Program-made: the position numbers and the translations under genes | Notes under the pieces: generated by a model | Seen by the model: only the letters and a program-made list of their open reading frames with translations | What the model was told of the DNA's origin: nothing | Databases searched by the model: none | Shown here: one piece after another, positions 15,570 through 24,804 of the stretch | Numbering within the stretch: position 1 is the first letter of the stretch | How the letters are laid out: each line of letters opens with the position of its first letter | From: Hellea sp. | Lineage (GTDB): Bacteria; Pseudomonadota; Alphaproteobacteria; Caulobacterales; Maricaulaceae | Reading direction: 5' to 3' | Length of the DNA stretch: 64,000 bases | Assembly: GCA_013002305.1 (NCBI GenBank) | Contig: JABDKG010000043.1 | Coordinates: 1-64,000, forward strand

Positions 15570-16475
15570 TTACCCAATCCCGACACGTTTCAAAAATTTC
15601 AGGCTTTGAAATCCGCCATTTGCAAATTCTTCCTGCCCTGTCGGGTCAAGAATTTTATCCATGTTGGCCATGACGTTTTCCGCCGTGCATTCGCCGTCCG
15701 GCAAGGTCACACCAATAGTTTCGTAAACTTTAGTGGCGGCAAAGCCGCGGGCACCGGCGCACATGATCACCCGGTTTGGCGCATCATCACAAACCAGCGG
15801 GATCAGGCCAGCGGTGACCAGTTCCGGTGCAAGGGCATCGAGCGCCGCTTCCGGCATCAGCCCTTCGGTCATGCGCGTCGCCGCAACCGGCGAAAGCGCA
15901 TTAACACGGATATCATATTTGGCGCCTTCGAGGCACAGCGTGTTCATCAGGCCGACAACGCCTGTTTTGGCCGCCCCGTAATTGGCCTGCCCGAAATTGC
16001 CGTAATTACCGGATGACGATGTCGTCACAACAATCCTCCCGAAATTACGCTCTTTCATATGGTTCCAGACCGCTTTGGTGCAGATCGCCGTGCCCATCAG
16101 GTGAACATCAACAACCAGACGAAAATCGGCAATTTCCATTTTGGAAAACGACTTGTCGCGCAATATGCCGGCATTATTGACCAGAATATCGATATGGCCC
16201 CATTTGGCGATCGCCGCATCGACCATGGCCTGAACTTCATCGGCATTGGTCACATTGGCGCCGTTAGCCATAGCTTCTCCGCCAGCGGCTTTGATCTCGG
16301 CGACGACCTGTTCGGCCATGGTTGAGGAACCGCCTTCGCCGTGAACGCTGCCGCCCAGATCATTGACCACGACTTTAACGCCGCGCCTAGCGAGCTCCAG
16401 CGCATGGGTCCGGCCGAGGCCGCCGCCCGCACCCGTGACAATCGCGACGCGATCTTTAAATTCTACTTTACTCAT
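15570..16475 (-). CDS. short-chain dehydrogenase/reductase, 3-hydroxyacyl-CoA dehydrogenase-like
   Basis: 301 residues from the ATG at 16475 (SD AAGGAT); the track extends it to 16511. Contains TGAGGGLGRTHALELARRG (NAD-binding), NDLGGSVHGEG, LVNNAGILRD and the catalytic SSSGNYGNFGQANYGAAKTG with Ser-Tyr-Lys. The NDLGG motif and overall order match the (3R)-hydroxyacyl-CoA dehydrogenase unit of peroxisomal MFE-2. In an Atu/Liu-type block such enzymes take the place of atuB/atuG. Same strand as the TetR gene upstream with a 98-bp gap holding a palindrome. Confidence 0.85.
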   Translation of the reverse strand: MSKVEFKDRVAIVTGAGGGLGRTHALELARRGVKVVVNDLGGSVHGEGGSSTMAEQVVAEIKAAGGEAMANGANVTNADEVQAMVDAAIAKWGHIDILVNNAGILRDKSFSKMEIADFRLVVDVHLMGTAICTKAVWNHMKERNFGRIVVTTSSSGNYGNFGQANYGAAKTGVVGLMNTLCLEGAKYDIRVNALSPVAATRMTEGLMPEAALDALAPELVTAGLIPLVCDDAPNRVIMCAGARGFAATKVYETIGVTLPDGECTAENVMANMDKILDPTGQEEFANGGFQSLKFLKRVGIG

Positions 16476-16503
16476 CTGAAATCCTTGTTTCCTTAGCGTG
16501 GAA

Positions 16504-16523
16504 ATATGCACGAAGTTGCATAT
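16504..16523. promoter_or_regulatory. operator-like palindrome ATATGCA-N6-TGCATAT
   Basis: Perfect 7-bp inverted repeat with a 6-base spacer, 28 bases upstream of the SDR start. The same half-sites and spacing recur at 39321-39338 upstream of the aldehyde dehydrogenase/alkylsulfatase operon. Likely a dimeric repressor site; the regulator is not identified. Confidence 0.55.
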
Positions 16524-16573
16524 GAGAAAGACGCGCTATGCTCAAGCCGCAATTCGCCGCATCCAGCTTTTAT

Positions 16574-17245
16574 CTACAACTTTTGCTCTAAACGATCAGC
16601 CAAACTTTCGAACCGTGCAAGCACGGCCTCTTCGCGAGACGGGCCGCCTGACGCGCCGCTGAACAGCAGCCCCATCAAATGATCAACAAAACCGTTTATA
16701 TTATCGTCTTGGCGTACAAACATCATCGTCCGCGCCGAATAGTCCATTGCGCCAAAGAACATATCCCGCAGAACCCACAAAGGCGTATCCGGCGCAACCA
16801 GGCCCTGCCCGGCAGCATTCTTGGCGACCCGGTCAAACACGGCGACATAGGCCCGGTTAAGCTTGTAAAGCTCACTGCCTTCATAGCGGTCCATCTGCAT
16901 GTCGATCAGCGGCAACATTTCCAGTACCCGCCAGTCCGCCATGACATTCGTCATGTGGTGGCGCGCCAGAAATTTGAGCTTCGTTCGCGCGCCTTCGCGC
17001 TTATCGACGCCGATTTGCGCTGTTTCTGTTAGCTTGCCGTAAAAATCCGCCAAAACCGCCCGTGCGAGGTCTTCCTTATTCTTGAAATAGAGATAGACCG
17101 TGCCGTCCGCGACCCCGGCCGCGCGCGCAATCCCCGCCATGGTTGTCTTACCGAAGCCCTTATCGTTGAAAATCCCGCGAGCCGCCTGAATAATGGCGAT
17201 TTCCCGGTCTTCAACCCGCTCTCGTCTTGTCTTGGTTTTGGCCAT
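16574..17245 (-). CDS. TetR/AcrR family regulator
   Basis: 223 residues. The N-terminal helix-turn-helix is plain: AARGIFNDKGFGKTTMAGIARAAGVADGTVYLYFKNKEDL. The C-terminal domain resembles FadR/PsrA-type regulators that sense acyl-CoA. Divergent from the atuA-like gene; the 74-bp gap between them has a promoter overlapped by tandem operator-like repeats, so it probably represses the acyl-CoA carboxylase operon and itself until an acyl-CoA ligand binds. The ligand is inferred from context. Confidence 0.88.
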   Translation of the reverse strand: MAKTKTRRERVEDREIAIIQAARGIFNDKGFGKTTMAGIARAAGVADGTVYLYFKNKEDLARAVLADFYGKLTETAQIGVDKREGARTKLKFLARHHMTNVMADWRVLEMLPLIDMQMDRYEGSELYKLNRAYVAVFDRVAKNAAGQGLVAPDTPLWVLRDMFFGAMDYSARTMMFVRQDDNINGFVDHLMGLLFSGASGGPSREEAVLARFESLADRLEQKL

Positions 17246-17252
17246 CTATATC

Positions 17253-17304
17253 TTGACTCTAACTAAAACTGAATGATATTCATTAAAACTGAAGATTACT
17301 CATT
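17253..17304 (+). promoter_or_regulatory. promoter and tandem operator of the atuA-like operon
   Basis: TTGACT (17253-17258) and TATTCA (17277-17282) are 18 bases apart and fit a sigma-70-type promoter. Two direct 20-base repeats, AAAACTGAATGATATTCATT (17265-17284) and AAAACTGAAGATTACTCATT (17285-17304), overlap and follow the -10. The first contains the palindrome AATGA-TAT-TCATT. A near-identical site is at 28813-28829. Confidence 0.65.
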
Positions 17305-17319
17305 TATAGGCTATAGTCA

Positions 17320-19101
17320 ATGCGCAAAACCATCCACATCGGCGGCGCGAGCGGTTATTGGGGCGAAAGCGCGATGGCGACCCCGCAGCTTCTGGCTCAT
17401 CCCAAACTTGATTATCTGGTCTACGATTATCTCGCCGAGATCACCATGTCGATCATGGCGCGAATGAAGGCCAAAGATCCCACTAAAGGTTATGCCACGG
17501 ATTTTGTCGATTTTGTCATGAAACCGTTCTTGCCCATGATTGCGGCCAAAGGCGTCAAGGTCATCGCCAATGCCGGCGGCGTTAATCCCGAGAGCTGCGG
17601 TGCATTAGTCCGGGAACTCGTTAAGGAAAAGGGTCTCGATCTGAAGGTCGCGGTCATAACCGGCGACGACTTCATGAAAAACAAAGAGAAAATCGCCAAA
17701 GAAGGCCTGAAAGATATGTTTTCCGGCGCGCCCTTCCCTGAGGTCGACAAGATCATGAGCATTAACGCCTATCTCGGCGCCTTCCCGATTGCCAAAGCGC
17801 TGGACGCAGGGGCGGATATTGTCATCACCGGACGATGCGTCGATAGCGCCGTGACGCTCGGCGCCTGTATCCATGAATTTGGCTGGAAACCGCGCGATCT
17901 GGATCTGCTCGCCAGCGGGTCACTCGCCGGCCATATTCTGGAATGCGGCCCGCAAGCCACGGGCGGAAATTTCACCGACTGGCAGGACAGCGACGACATT
18001 GGCAATGTTGGCTATCCCATTTGTGAAATCTCGCAAGACGGGTCATTCGTTACAACAAAACCCGCGGGCACGGGAGGCATCGTCAATGTCGGGACGGTAT
18101 CCGAGCAAATGCTCTACGAGATCGGTGATCCGCAAGAATATATACTGCCGGACGTGATCTGTGATTTTTCTGACGTCACGATTGAGCAAATAGCCGAGAA
18201 CCGCGTCGAGGTTTCGCCCGCAAAAGGCTATGCCGCGCCCGCCAGCTATAAAACCTGCTTGACCTATATGGATGGCTTCCGCGCCGGGACCTATATGACG
18301 CTCTACGGCGAAAACGCAACGGCCAAAGCGGCCAAACTCGCCGACGCGGGATTTGACCGCGCGCAAAGAACCCTGCGCATGTTTAACCTCGGCGAGTTTA
18401 CCGAAACCAGTATCGAAATATTGGGCGCGGGCAGTCAAAAGGGCGAGTATCGGGATAGCGATGAAGTCGTGCTCAAAATCGCAGCGAAACATCCGGACGC
18501 CAAAGGTGTTGGCATTTTCCTCAAAGAACTCGCCGGACTAGGCCTCGCGACGCCGCCCGGTCTGTCCGGCTTCACGGGTGCAGGACGCGCCCGCCCCTCA
18601 CCGGTTGTCAGGCTTTTTTCCTATCTGACTCCCAAAGGAGATTTGACAGCTACCATCGATATTGATGGAAAGACACAGACTCACAAGGACGCTTTGCCGG
18701 GATCGGCATCCAAACCCGCTGACCATGAAGCACCCGCTTCGGTTTCAGACGCTTCCGTCGAAGTTCCGCTGATCAAACTCGCCTGGGGCCGATCCGGCGA
18801 CAAAGGCAACAAAGCCAATATCGGCATCATTGCTCGCAAGCCTGAATATCTGCCTTACATCTGGGCAGGGCTTGCGGATAAAGTCATCTATGATGCCTAC
18901 GACCACTTTATGGACAACCCTGACGCAATTGAAAAGTTCTTCCTGCCCGGCTCTCATTCCCTCAACATCTTGATCGACAATGTCCTTGGCGGCGGCGGCG
19001 CGGCGAGCCTTCGCAATGATGCACAGGCCAAAGGTTATGCGCAAATCTTGTTGGCCAAACCCATCAAGGTTTCTCAAGCGATTGCGGATGAAGTTTTATG
19101 A
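17320..19101 (+). CDS. AtuA-like protein (DUF1446 plus AtuA C-terminal domain)
   Basis: 593 residues. The N-terminal two thirds begin RKTIHIGGASGYWGESAMA and contain VKVIANAGGVNPESC and DIVITGRCVDSAVTLG, as in acyclic terpene utilisation protein AtuA (DUF1446). The C-terminal 110 residues (KLAWGRSGDKGNKANIGIIA, LGGGGAASLRNDAQAKGY) are the separate AtuA-like ferredoxin-fold domain, fused here. In Pseudomonas, atuA heads the citronellol/geraniol cluster and is required for growth, but its chemistry is not established. First gene of the carboxylase operon. Confidence 0.9.
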   Translation: MRKTIHIGGASGYWGESAMATPQLLAHPKLDYLVYDYLAEITMSIMARMKAKDPTKGYATDFVDFVMKPFLPMIAAKGVKVIANAGGVNPESCGALVRELVKEKGLDLKVAVITGDDFMKNKEKIAKEGLKDMFSGAPFPEVDKIMSINAYLGAFPIAKALDAGADIVITGRCVDSAVTLGACIHEFGWKPRDLDLLASGSLAGHILECGPQATGGNFTDWQDSDDIGNVGYPICEISQDGSFVTTKPAGTGGIVNVGTVSEQMLYEIGDPQEYILPDVICDFSDVTIEQIAENRVEVSPAKGYAAPASYKTCLTYMDGFRAGTYMTLYGENATAKAAKLADAGFDRAQRTLRMFNLGEFTETSIEILGAGSQKGEYRDSDEVVLKIAAKHPDAKGVGIFLKELAGLGLATPPGLSGFTGAGRARPSPVVRLFSYLTPKGDLTATIDIDGKTQTHKDALPGSASKPADHEAPASVSDASVEVPLIKLAWGRSGDKGNKANIGIIARKPEYLPYIWAGLADKVIYDAYDHFMDNPDAIEKFFLPGSHSLNILIDNVLGGGGAASLRNDAQAKGYAQILLAKPIKVSQAIADEVL

Positions 19102-19118
19102 TTAAGTCACCCCACTTG

Positions 19119-19232
19119 CCGCTCATCCTCGCGAACGCGGGGATCCATGGAGCTATTAGTTTCGGTTCTGTGATGGTTCCGAATTCTCAACCCAAACATC
19201 ATGGTTCCCCGATCAGGTCGGGGATGAGCGGG
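19119..19232. repeat. palindromic repeat, 'ccgctcat' family, inside the operon
   Basis: CCGCTCATCCTCGCGAACGC at the left and CGGGGATGAGCGG at the right. It sits between two co-directional operon genes (atuA-like and carboxylase beta) and could tune readthrough or message stability. Confidence 0.85.
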
Positions 19233-19255
19233 ATGGTTAAAGTGGAGTCTCAGTA

Positions 19256-20878
19256 ATGCCTGTCTTCAAATCCAAGATTAACACCGCCTCCGACAGCTAT
19301 GCCGAGAACCGCAAAGATATGCTGGCGCTGGTCGATAAACTGACCGAGCTTAACGCCCGCGCCCCTGCACTCTCGGCCAAAAAGAAAGACAAGTTTGATA
19401 AACGCGGGCAACTTTTGCCGCGCGAACGATTGGCACGGCTACTTGATCCCGGCATGCCCTATTTCGAGATCGGGAATATTGCCGGTTATCTTCAAGATAC
19501 CAAAAAGGAAGAGCGCTCAATCCCCGGCAGCACCATCATGGCGGGCATCGGGTTTATCAAAGGCGTGCGTACAGTTATCGTCACCGATGATAGCGGGATT
19601 AAGGCCGGAGCTCTGACCACCGCAGGCGGTTACCGCTTAATGCGCGCTCAGGACATTGCACTCGAGCAAAACCTGCCCTTCGTCCATCTGGTCGAGAGCG
19701 CGGGCGGAGATTTGATGAATTATACCGTTGGCGGTTTCCTCGAAGGCGGACGGCTGTTCGCCAATCTCGCCAAATTATCCAAAGCTGGCATCCCAGTGCT
19801 TGCGGTTCTGCACGGCTCATCGACAGCGGGCGGGGCCTATATGCCGGGCCTGTCGGACTATGTTGTCGGCGTAAAAGGCCGCGGTAAAGCTTACTTAGCC
19901 GGCCCGCCTCTGCTTAAAGCCGCGACCGGCGAAATTGCGACGGATGAAGAACTGGGCGGAGCTGAAATGCATGCGACCGTCTCCGGCCTAGTCGAATATC
20001 TCGCCGAAAATGACGGCGAGGCCGTGCTGATGATGCGCGAAGTTGTGGATCGATTGGGATGGAATGAGAACTGCCCTGAACCCAAGAAAAAACTCTGGGC
20101 TGAACCGGTTTACGATATTGACGAAATCGCCGGCATCGTCCCGACCAGTTATAAAAAACCCTATGATGTGCGCGAGGTTGTTGCCCGCATCGTTGACGGC
20201 TCTGACTTCTCGGATTTCAAACCGGGTTACGGCGTTTCCACTGTTTGTCTGCAGGCGGAAATCTACGGGCAGAAATGCGGCCTCATCGGCAATAATGGCC
20301 CGATTGATCCGGACGGCGCGACCAAGGCGGCGCAGTTTATCCAGCTTATGGATCAGGCCGATACGCCGCTGATCTTCCTGCAAAACACTACGGGCTATAT
20401 GGTCGGCAAGGCCTATGAACAGGCCGGCATGATCAAGCATGGATCAAAAATGATCCAGGCGGTCATCAATACCTCCGTCCCGCGCCTGACCCTGATGATT
20501 GGCGCGAGTTTCGGCGCTGGCAATTACGGCATGTGCGGCCGCGGCTATGATCCGGACTTTTGCGTTACATGGCCGAACGCCGCGACCGGCGTGATGGGCG
20601 GCGAACAGGCGGCGACGGTGATGGGAATCGTCGCAGAAGCCCAAGCGTCACGCGCCGGCGTCGAAATTGACCCGCAAGTCGCGGCCCAGCAAAAAGCCAT
20701 GCTGACCCATATTTTCGATAGCCAGTCCGGCGCGTTTTACACTTCCGGCCATTGTCTTGATGACGGCATGATTGACCCGCGGGATAGCCGCAAGGTGCTC
20801 GGATTCTTGCTCGCGACAGTCTGGGAAGGTCGCAACCGCCGGGTCAAAGAAAACTCCTTCGGCATAGCGAGGATGTAA
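19256..20878 (+). CDS. acyl-CoA carboxylase, carboxyltransferase (beta) subunit
   Basis: 540 residues, the normal size for biotin-dependent carboxyltransferase beta subunits. Contains HLVESAGGDLMNY, HGSSTAGGAYMPGLSDY, QNTTGYMVGKAYEQAGMIKHG and FGAGNYGMCGRGYDPDF, which are the crotonase-fold acyl-CoA and biotin pockets of methylcrotonyl/geranyl-CoA carboxylases. Works with the biotinylated alpha subunit at 21969. SD GGAG upstream; stop overlaps the next start by one base (TAATG). Whether the substrate is methylcrotonyl-, geranyl- or another 3-methyl-enoyl-CoA cannot be settled from sequence by eye; the AtuA neighbour favours the geranyl type. Confidence 0.92.
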   Translation: MPVFKSKINTASDSYAENRKDMLALVDKLTELNARAPALSAKKKDKFDKRGQLLPRERLARLLDPGMPYFEIGNIAGYLQDTKKEERSIPGSTIMAGIGFIKGVRTVIVTDDSGIKAGALTTAGGYRLMRAQDIALEQNLPFVHLVESAGGDLMNYTVGGFLEGGRLFANLAKLSKAGIPVLAVLHGSSTAGGAYMPGLSDYVVGVKGRGKAYLAGPPLLKAATGEIATDEELGGAEMHATVSGLVEYLAENDGEAVLMMREVVDRLGWNENCPEPKKKLWAEPVYDIDEIAGIVPTSYKKPYDVREVVARIVDGSDFSDFKPGYGVSTVCLQAEIYGQKCGLIGNNGPIDPDGATKAAQFIQLMDQADTPLIFLQNTTGYMVGKAYEQAGMIKHGSKMIQAVINTSVPRLTLMIGASFGAGNYGMCGRGYDPDFCVTWPNAATGVMGGEQAATVMGIVAEAQASRAGVEIDPQVAAQQKAMLTHIFDSQSGAFYTSGHCLDDGMIDPRDSRKVLGFLLATVWEGRNRRVKENSFGIARM

Positions 20879-21693
20879 TGCCCCAAACAGACCTAAAAAA
20901 TTTCGAGAAAATAATCTGCGAACGTGATGGCGGCTGGATGACCATCTGGTTTAACTCGCCGGATAACCGCAATGCGCTCTCCAAACAGCTGACAACCGAA
21001 TTTATGACAGCGCTTAAGACTATCAAGGATGACCGCACGATTCGCGGCGTCACACTCCGCGGCAAAGGCGGCGTGTTCTGTTCGGGCGGTGACCTCAAGG
21101 GATTTTTCAGCGAGCAATCCGGCGGCGATCCGCGTCCCGGCTTTATCAAAATGAACCGAGAAGCTGGCGACCTGTTCGATCTTGTTATGGGCCTGCCGCA
21201 AGTCGTGCTTGCCTATGTTCAGGGCGCAGCGATTGCGGGCGGGCTCGGCCTGATGTGCTGCGCCGATGTGATTATTGTCGACGAAGACGCCAAGTTCTCG
21301 CTGACAGAAACCATGATCGGGATCGCGCCGGCGCAAATCGCGCCAATTGTGGTAAGCCGCACAGGCCTGCCAATCGCGCGGCGGATCATGCTGACCGGCG
21401 CAAGGTTTCTTGGCAAAGACACGCCGGATTATAATCTTTCGGATTATGTCGTCGATGATGAAGCCGGCTATGACGAGATTTTGCTCGGCCTGAAGAAAGG
21501 CATTTATAAATGCGCGCCTGGCGCGGTTGGTATGACCAAGGAAATCCTGCTCGCCACCGCCCATCTGGATCGTGACGGCCAGAAAGATTTTGCCGCCGAG
21601 AAATTCGCTGATGCGATTACAAGTGATGAAGGCCGCGAAGGCATTGCCAGCTTTGTCCAGAAGCGAAAGCCGAGTTGGGCGGAAGATGTATAA
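20878..21693 (+). CDS. enoyl-CoA hydratase/isomerase
   Basis: 271 residues with the crotonase motifs RGKGGVFCSGGDLKGF (oxyanion hole), VQGAAIAGGLGLMCCADVII and KFSLTETMIGIAPAQIAPIV. The second catalytic Glu position of classical hydratases is in the ETMIGIAP stretch. In Atu/Liu clusters this gene (atuE/liuC) hydrates the glutaconyl-type product of the carboxylase. Translationally coupled to the beta subunit. Confidence 0.9.
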   Translation: MPQTDLKNFEKIICERDGGWMTIWFNSPDNRNALSKQLTTEFMTALKTIKDDRTIRGVTLRGKGGVFCSGGDLKGFFSEQSGGDPRPGFIKMNREAGDLFDLVMGLPQVVLAYVQGAAIAGGLGLMCCADVIIVDEDAKFSLTETMIGIAPAQIAPIVVSRTGLPIARRIMLTGARFLGKDTPDYNLSDYVVDDEAGYDEILLGLKKGIYKCAPGAVGMTKEILLATAHLDRDGQKDFAAEKFADAITSDEGREGIASFVQKRKPSWAEDV

Positions 21694-21717
21694 CCTATTT
21701 TCGCTCACCCCTCACCT

Positions 21718-21817
21718 CCGCTCATCCCGGCGAACGCCGGGATCCAGTCTGCCAAGATGGTTTGGCTGGGTGGACAGCCGGAAAACTGGGTCCCGTGTCA
21801 AGCACGGGATGAGCGGG
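21718..21817. repeat. palindromic repeat, 'ccgctcat' family (first of two)
   Basis: CCGCTCATCCCGGCGAACGC at left; GCACGGGATGAGCGGG at right. Between hydratase and carboxylase alpha genes. Confidence 0.85.
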
Positions 21818-21850
21818 AGTATATGGATATGAGGATGTTTAACCTATTTG

Positions 21851-21962
21851 CGCTCATCCCGCTGCAGAGCGGGATCCACGCCCTAATTGCGAGCATTCCA
21901 GTTTTGAAAATGTATTTGCCTAACCATCGCTTGGATCCCGCTCTGCAGCGGGATGAGCGGGT
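21851..21962. repeat. palindromic repeat, 'cgctcat' family (second of two)
   Basis: CGCTCATCCCGCTGCAGAGC at left; GCTCTGCAGCGGGATGAGCG at right, nearly perfect. Both copies are preceded by 'taacctattt', so the unit with its flank was probably duplicated. It ends a few bases before the start at 21969. Confidence 0.85.
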
Positions 21963-21968
21963 ATAATT

Positions 21969-23945
21969 ATGACCACCATAAAAACAATCCTGATTGCCAA
22001 TCGCGGCGAGATTGCTTGCCGCGTTATGCGCACGGCCAAAAAAATGCGCATTCGCACGATTGCGGTTTACTCGAATGCTGACGCCAATGCTGTGCATACC
22101 AAAATGGCTGATGACGCTGTTCACATCGGCGCCTCGGCAGTCAATGAGAGCTATCTGGTTATCGACAAGATCATTGATGCGGCCAAACAAAGCGGCGCGG
22201 ACGCGATCCATCCCGGTTATGGCTTCCTGTCCGAGAATGCGGATTTCGCCAAGGCCTGCGACAAGGCAGGTATCATCTTTATTGGGCCGAATACGCTGGC
22301 TATCGACGTCATGGGTGACAAGGCCAAATCCAAGCGCCGCATGATCAAGGCGGGCGTACCCTGCGTGCCCGGCTATCAGGGCGAGAAGCAAGACGACAAA
22401 ACCCTGATCGCGGAAGCGGCCAAGATCGGTTTTCCAGTTATGGTCAAAGCAGCGGCAGGCGGCGGCGGGCGCGGCATGCGCTTTGTTGATGACGCGAAAT
22501 CCCTGCCCGATGCCATCACCGATGCGCGCTCTGAAGCCCTCGGCGCTTTCGGATCGGATATTCTGATCATTGAAAAGGCCGTGCAGAAACCCCGCCATGT
22601 CGAGATACAGGTCTTTGCCGATAAATCCGGCAACACGATCCATCTCGGCGAGCGAGATTGCTCGGTTCAGCGCCGCCATCAAAAGGTCCTCGAAGAAGCG
22701 CCCTGCCCGGTCATGACCCTAGAGCTACGCGAGGCCATGGGCACAGCGGCTGTTAAGGCGGCCAAAGACATAGGCTATGTTGGCGCGGGCACGGTCGAAT
22801 TTATGCTCGATAGCAGCGGCGCGTTTTACTTCCTTGAAATGAATACACGCCTGCAAGTCGAACATCCGGTCACGGAACTCGTGACAGGATTAGATCTGGT
22901 GGAACTGCAAATCCGCGTCGCGCAGGGTGAAGACCTACCGATTACGCAAGATGATATCGCCATAACCGGACACGCCATTGAAGCGCGTCTTTACGCCGAA
23001 GATCCGGCGAATGATTTCCTCCCCGCCACAGGTCGCGCCGAATTGTTCCTGCCGACTTGCGGTGACAGCATACGCGTCGATAGCGGCATTGAAACGGGCA
23101 GCGATATCTCGCCGTTCTATGACCCGATGATCGCCAAGATCATGGCATTTGGATCAACGCGTGAAGAAGCGCGGGCCAAACTCGTCAATGCGCTGAACGA
23201 AACCGCTATATTTGGCGTCAAAACCAACCGCTCTTTTTTGATTAACGCACTGGAAAAGGAAGCGTTTGCCAAAGGCGAAGCCACGACGGCCTTTATCTCC
23301 GAGAATTTTGATGAAGCTTCTTTGGCGGAAACGGAACTTAATTCGTCTAATGCCGCCGTCGCCGCTGTCTTGCAATATGAAGCGGCGCGCGATGCATCCC
23401 TGACCACGGCGCTCGATATGCCCTGCAATTTGCTCGGATGGTCAAGCGCGTCTCGGATCGCTACGCCCTATCAATTCGGCGATATGCGGGTCGAGGTCAC
23501 GCCGAGGTCGGGGCAGGATTATGATATCGCAATTGGCGAGGAAACGCTGTCCGTCAAAGTCATCAATAGAACGAACAATGCGGCGGAGTTGTTAGTCAAT
23601 GATAAGCGAAGCCCGGTGCATTACCTAGCGAAAGGCGCGCACATTCATTTATCATCAGACGGTCTCAATTTTGATCTCACCAATGACAATGAGATTTACA
23701 GCTCTATCGCCGATGAAGGCGGAGCTGGTATCATCACTGCGCCGATGCATGGGGCCGTGATTGATGTCTTTGTCAAAGAGGGCGAAACCGTCACAGCGGG
23801 TCAGCGCCTCGCCATTTTAGAAGCCATGAAAATGCAGCACGAAATCCTCGCGGATATTGACGGCGCGATCGCCAGCGTCAACATTGCCAAAGATACTCAG
23901 ATTGCGGCGGATGCTCTGATGTTTGAGATAGAGGAAAGCGAATGA
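21969..23945 (+). CDS. acyl-CoA carboxylase, biotin carboxylase/biotin carrier (alpha) subunit
   Basis: 658 residues. Residues 1-450 are a biotin carboxylase: LIANRGEIACRVMRTAKKM, HPGYGFLSENADFAKAC, KAAAGGGGRGMRFV (ATP-grasp glycine loop), FLEMNTRLQVEHPVTELVTG. The last 75 residues are a biotinyl domain with EAMKMQHE, the modified Lys being about residue 621. Uses ATP and bicarbonate to carboxylate biotin for the beta subunit at 19256. The palindromic repeats just upstream leave little room for an SD. Overlaps the next gene by four bases (ATGA). Confidence 0.93.
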   Translation: MTTIKTILIANRGEIACRVMRTAKKMRIRTIAVYSNADANAVHTKMADDAVHIGASAVNESYLVIDKIIDAAKQSGADAIHPGYGFLSENADFAKACDKAGIIFIGPNTLAIDVMGDKAKSKRRMIKAGVPCVPGYQGEKQDDKTLIAEAAKIGFPVMVKAAAGGGGRGMRFVDDAKSLPDAITDARSEALGAFGSDILIIEKAVQKPRHVEIQVFADKSGNTIHLGERDCSVQRRHQKVLEEAPCPVMTLELREAMGTAAVKAAKDIGYVGAGTVEFMLDSSGAFYFLEMNTRLQVEHPVTELVTGLDLVELQIRVAQGEDLPITQDDIAITGHAIEARLYAEDPANDFLPATGRAELFLPTCGDSIRVDSGIETGSDISPFYDPMIAKIMAFGSTREEARAKLVNALNETAIFGVKTNRSFLINALEKEAFAKGEATTAFISENFDEASLAETELNSSNAAVAAVLQYEAARDASLTTALDMPCNLLGWSSASRIATPYQFGDMRVEVTPRSGQDYDIAIGEETLSVKVINRTNNAAELLVNDKRSPVHYLAKGAHIHLSSDGLNFDLTNDNEIYSSIADEGGAGIITAPMHGAVIDVFVKEGETVTAGQRLAILEAMKMQHEILADIDGAIASVNIAKDTQIAADALMFEIEESE

Positions 23946-24739
23946 CCCCAGAAGCCCTCGACTTCAAAGACGAATGTGATTCCATCGCCGCCCTGCTGGA
24001 TGGACGCGATGAGGACGTCTTCGCCAAAGAGACCTTATTCAAAGGCTGGACAATCCACGATATAATCGGACATCTCCATCTCTGGAATATTGCCGCTGAT
24101 CAAACTCTCAACGAGCCGGAAAAATTTGGTGAGTTCATTACGATGGCGATGACAGGCTTATTGCAGGGCGGATCACATCAGGCGCTGCAAGATCAATATT
24201 TCGGCGATATGAGCAGCCGCGAAATCTACGATGCCTGGAAAGACTATTACCCCGCTATGGCCGAGCGCTTTCATGCCGCCGATAGCGAAAAGCGCGTTAA
24301 ATGGGCGGGGCCGGATATGTCGGTGAAGTCCTGTATCATTGCGCGGCAGATGGAGCACTGGGCCCATGCGCAAGCGATCTTCGACGTGCTCGGCGTTGAC
24401 CGGGTCAATGGCGACCGTCTCAAAAACGTCGCCCATATCGGCGTCACCACCTATAGCTGGTCGTTTAAAGTCAACCGGATGGAACCGCTCTTGCCCAAAC
24501 CCTATGTCCGCTTGACCGCGCCCTCCGGCGCGATCTGGGAATGGAATGAACCCCAAGCCGATAACCGCGTCGAAGGCCTCGCCGAAGAGTTCGCGCAAGT
24601 CGTCACCCAGTGCCGCAATATCGAGGACACGAACCTCGTCACAACCGGCACCAACGCCACAGAATGGTTGAAAATCGCTCAGACCTTTGCCGGCGGGAAA
24701 GAAACGCCTCCGCCTAAGGGAGCCCGGCGGAAGATATAG
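23942..24739 (+). CDS. TIGR03084-like metal-binding protein (DinB/maleylpyruvate isomerase fold)
   Basis: 265 residues. N-terminal FKGWTIHDIIGHLHLWNIAAD and later RQMEHWAHAQAIFDVLG supply spaced His residues typical of DinB-like four-helix metal proteins; the C-terminal VRLTAPSGAIWEWNEP matches the TIGR03084 type. Such genes often travel with acyl-CoA carboxylase clusters; the reaction is unknown. Four-base overlap with the alpha subunit indicates co-translation. Confidence 0.75.
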   Translation: MTPEALDFKDECDSIAALLDGRDEDVFAKETLFKGWTIHDIIGHLHLWNIAADQTLNEPEKFGEFITMAMTGLLQGGSHQALQDQYFGDMSSREIYDAWKDYYPAMAERFHAADSEKRVKWAGPDMSVKSCIIARQMEHWAHAQAIFDVLGVDRVNGDRLKNVAHIGVTTYSWSFKVNRMEPLLPKPYVRLTAPSGAIWEWNEPQADNRVEGLAEEFAQVVTQCRNIEDTNLVTTGTNATEWLKIAQTFAGGKETPPPKGARRKI

Positions 24740-24804
24740 CAATTTAGCTGACACATCTGGCGCGACCCGTTAAAGTTATCTCTAAATAGTAGAATGGAAC
24801 TCTC

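Noticed and set aside
20893-22682. Minus-strand ORFs of 271 and 294 residues
   Set aside because: Shadows of the enoyl-CoA hydratase and biotin carboxylase genes; no recognisable motifs of their own.
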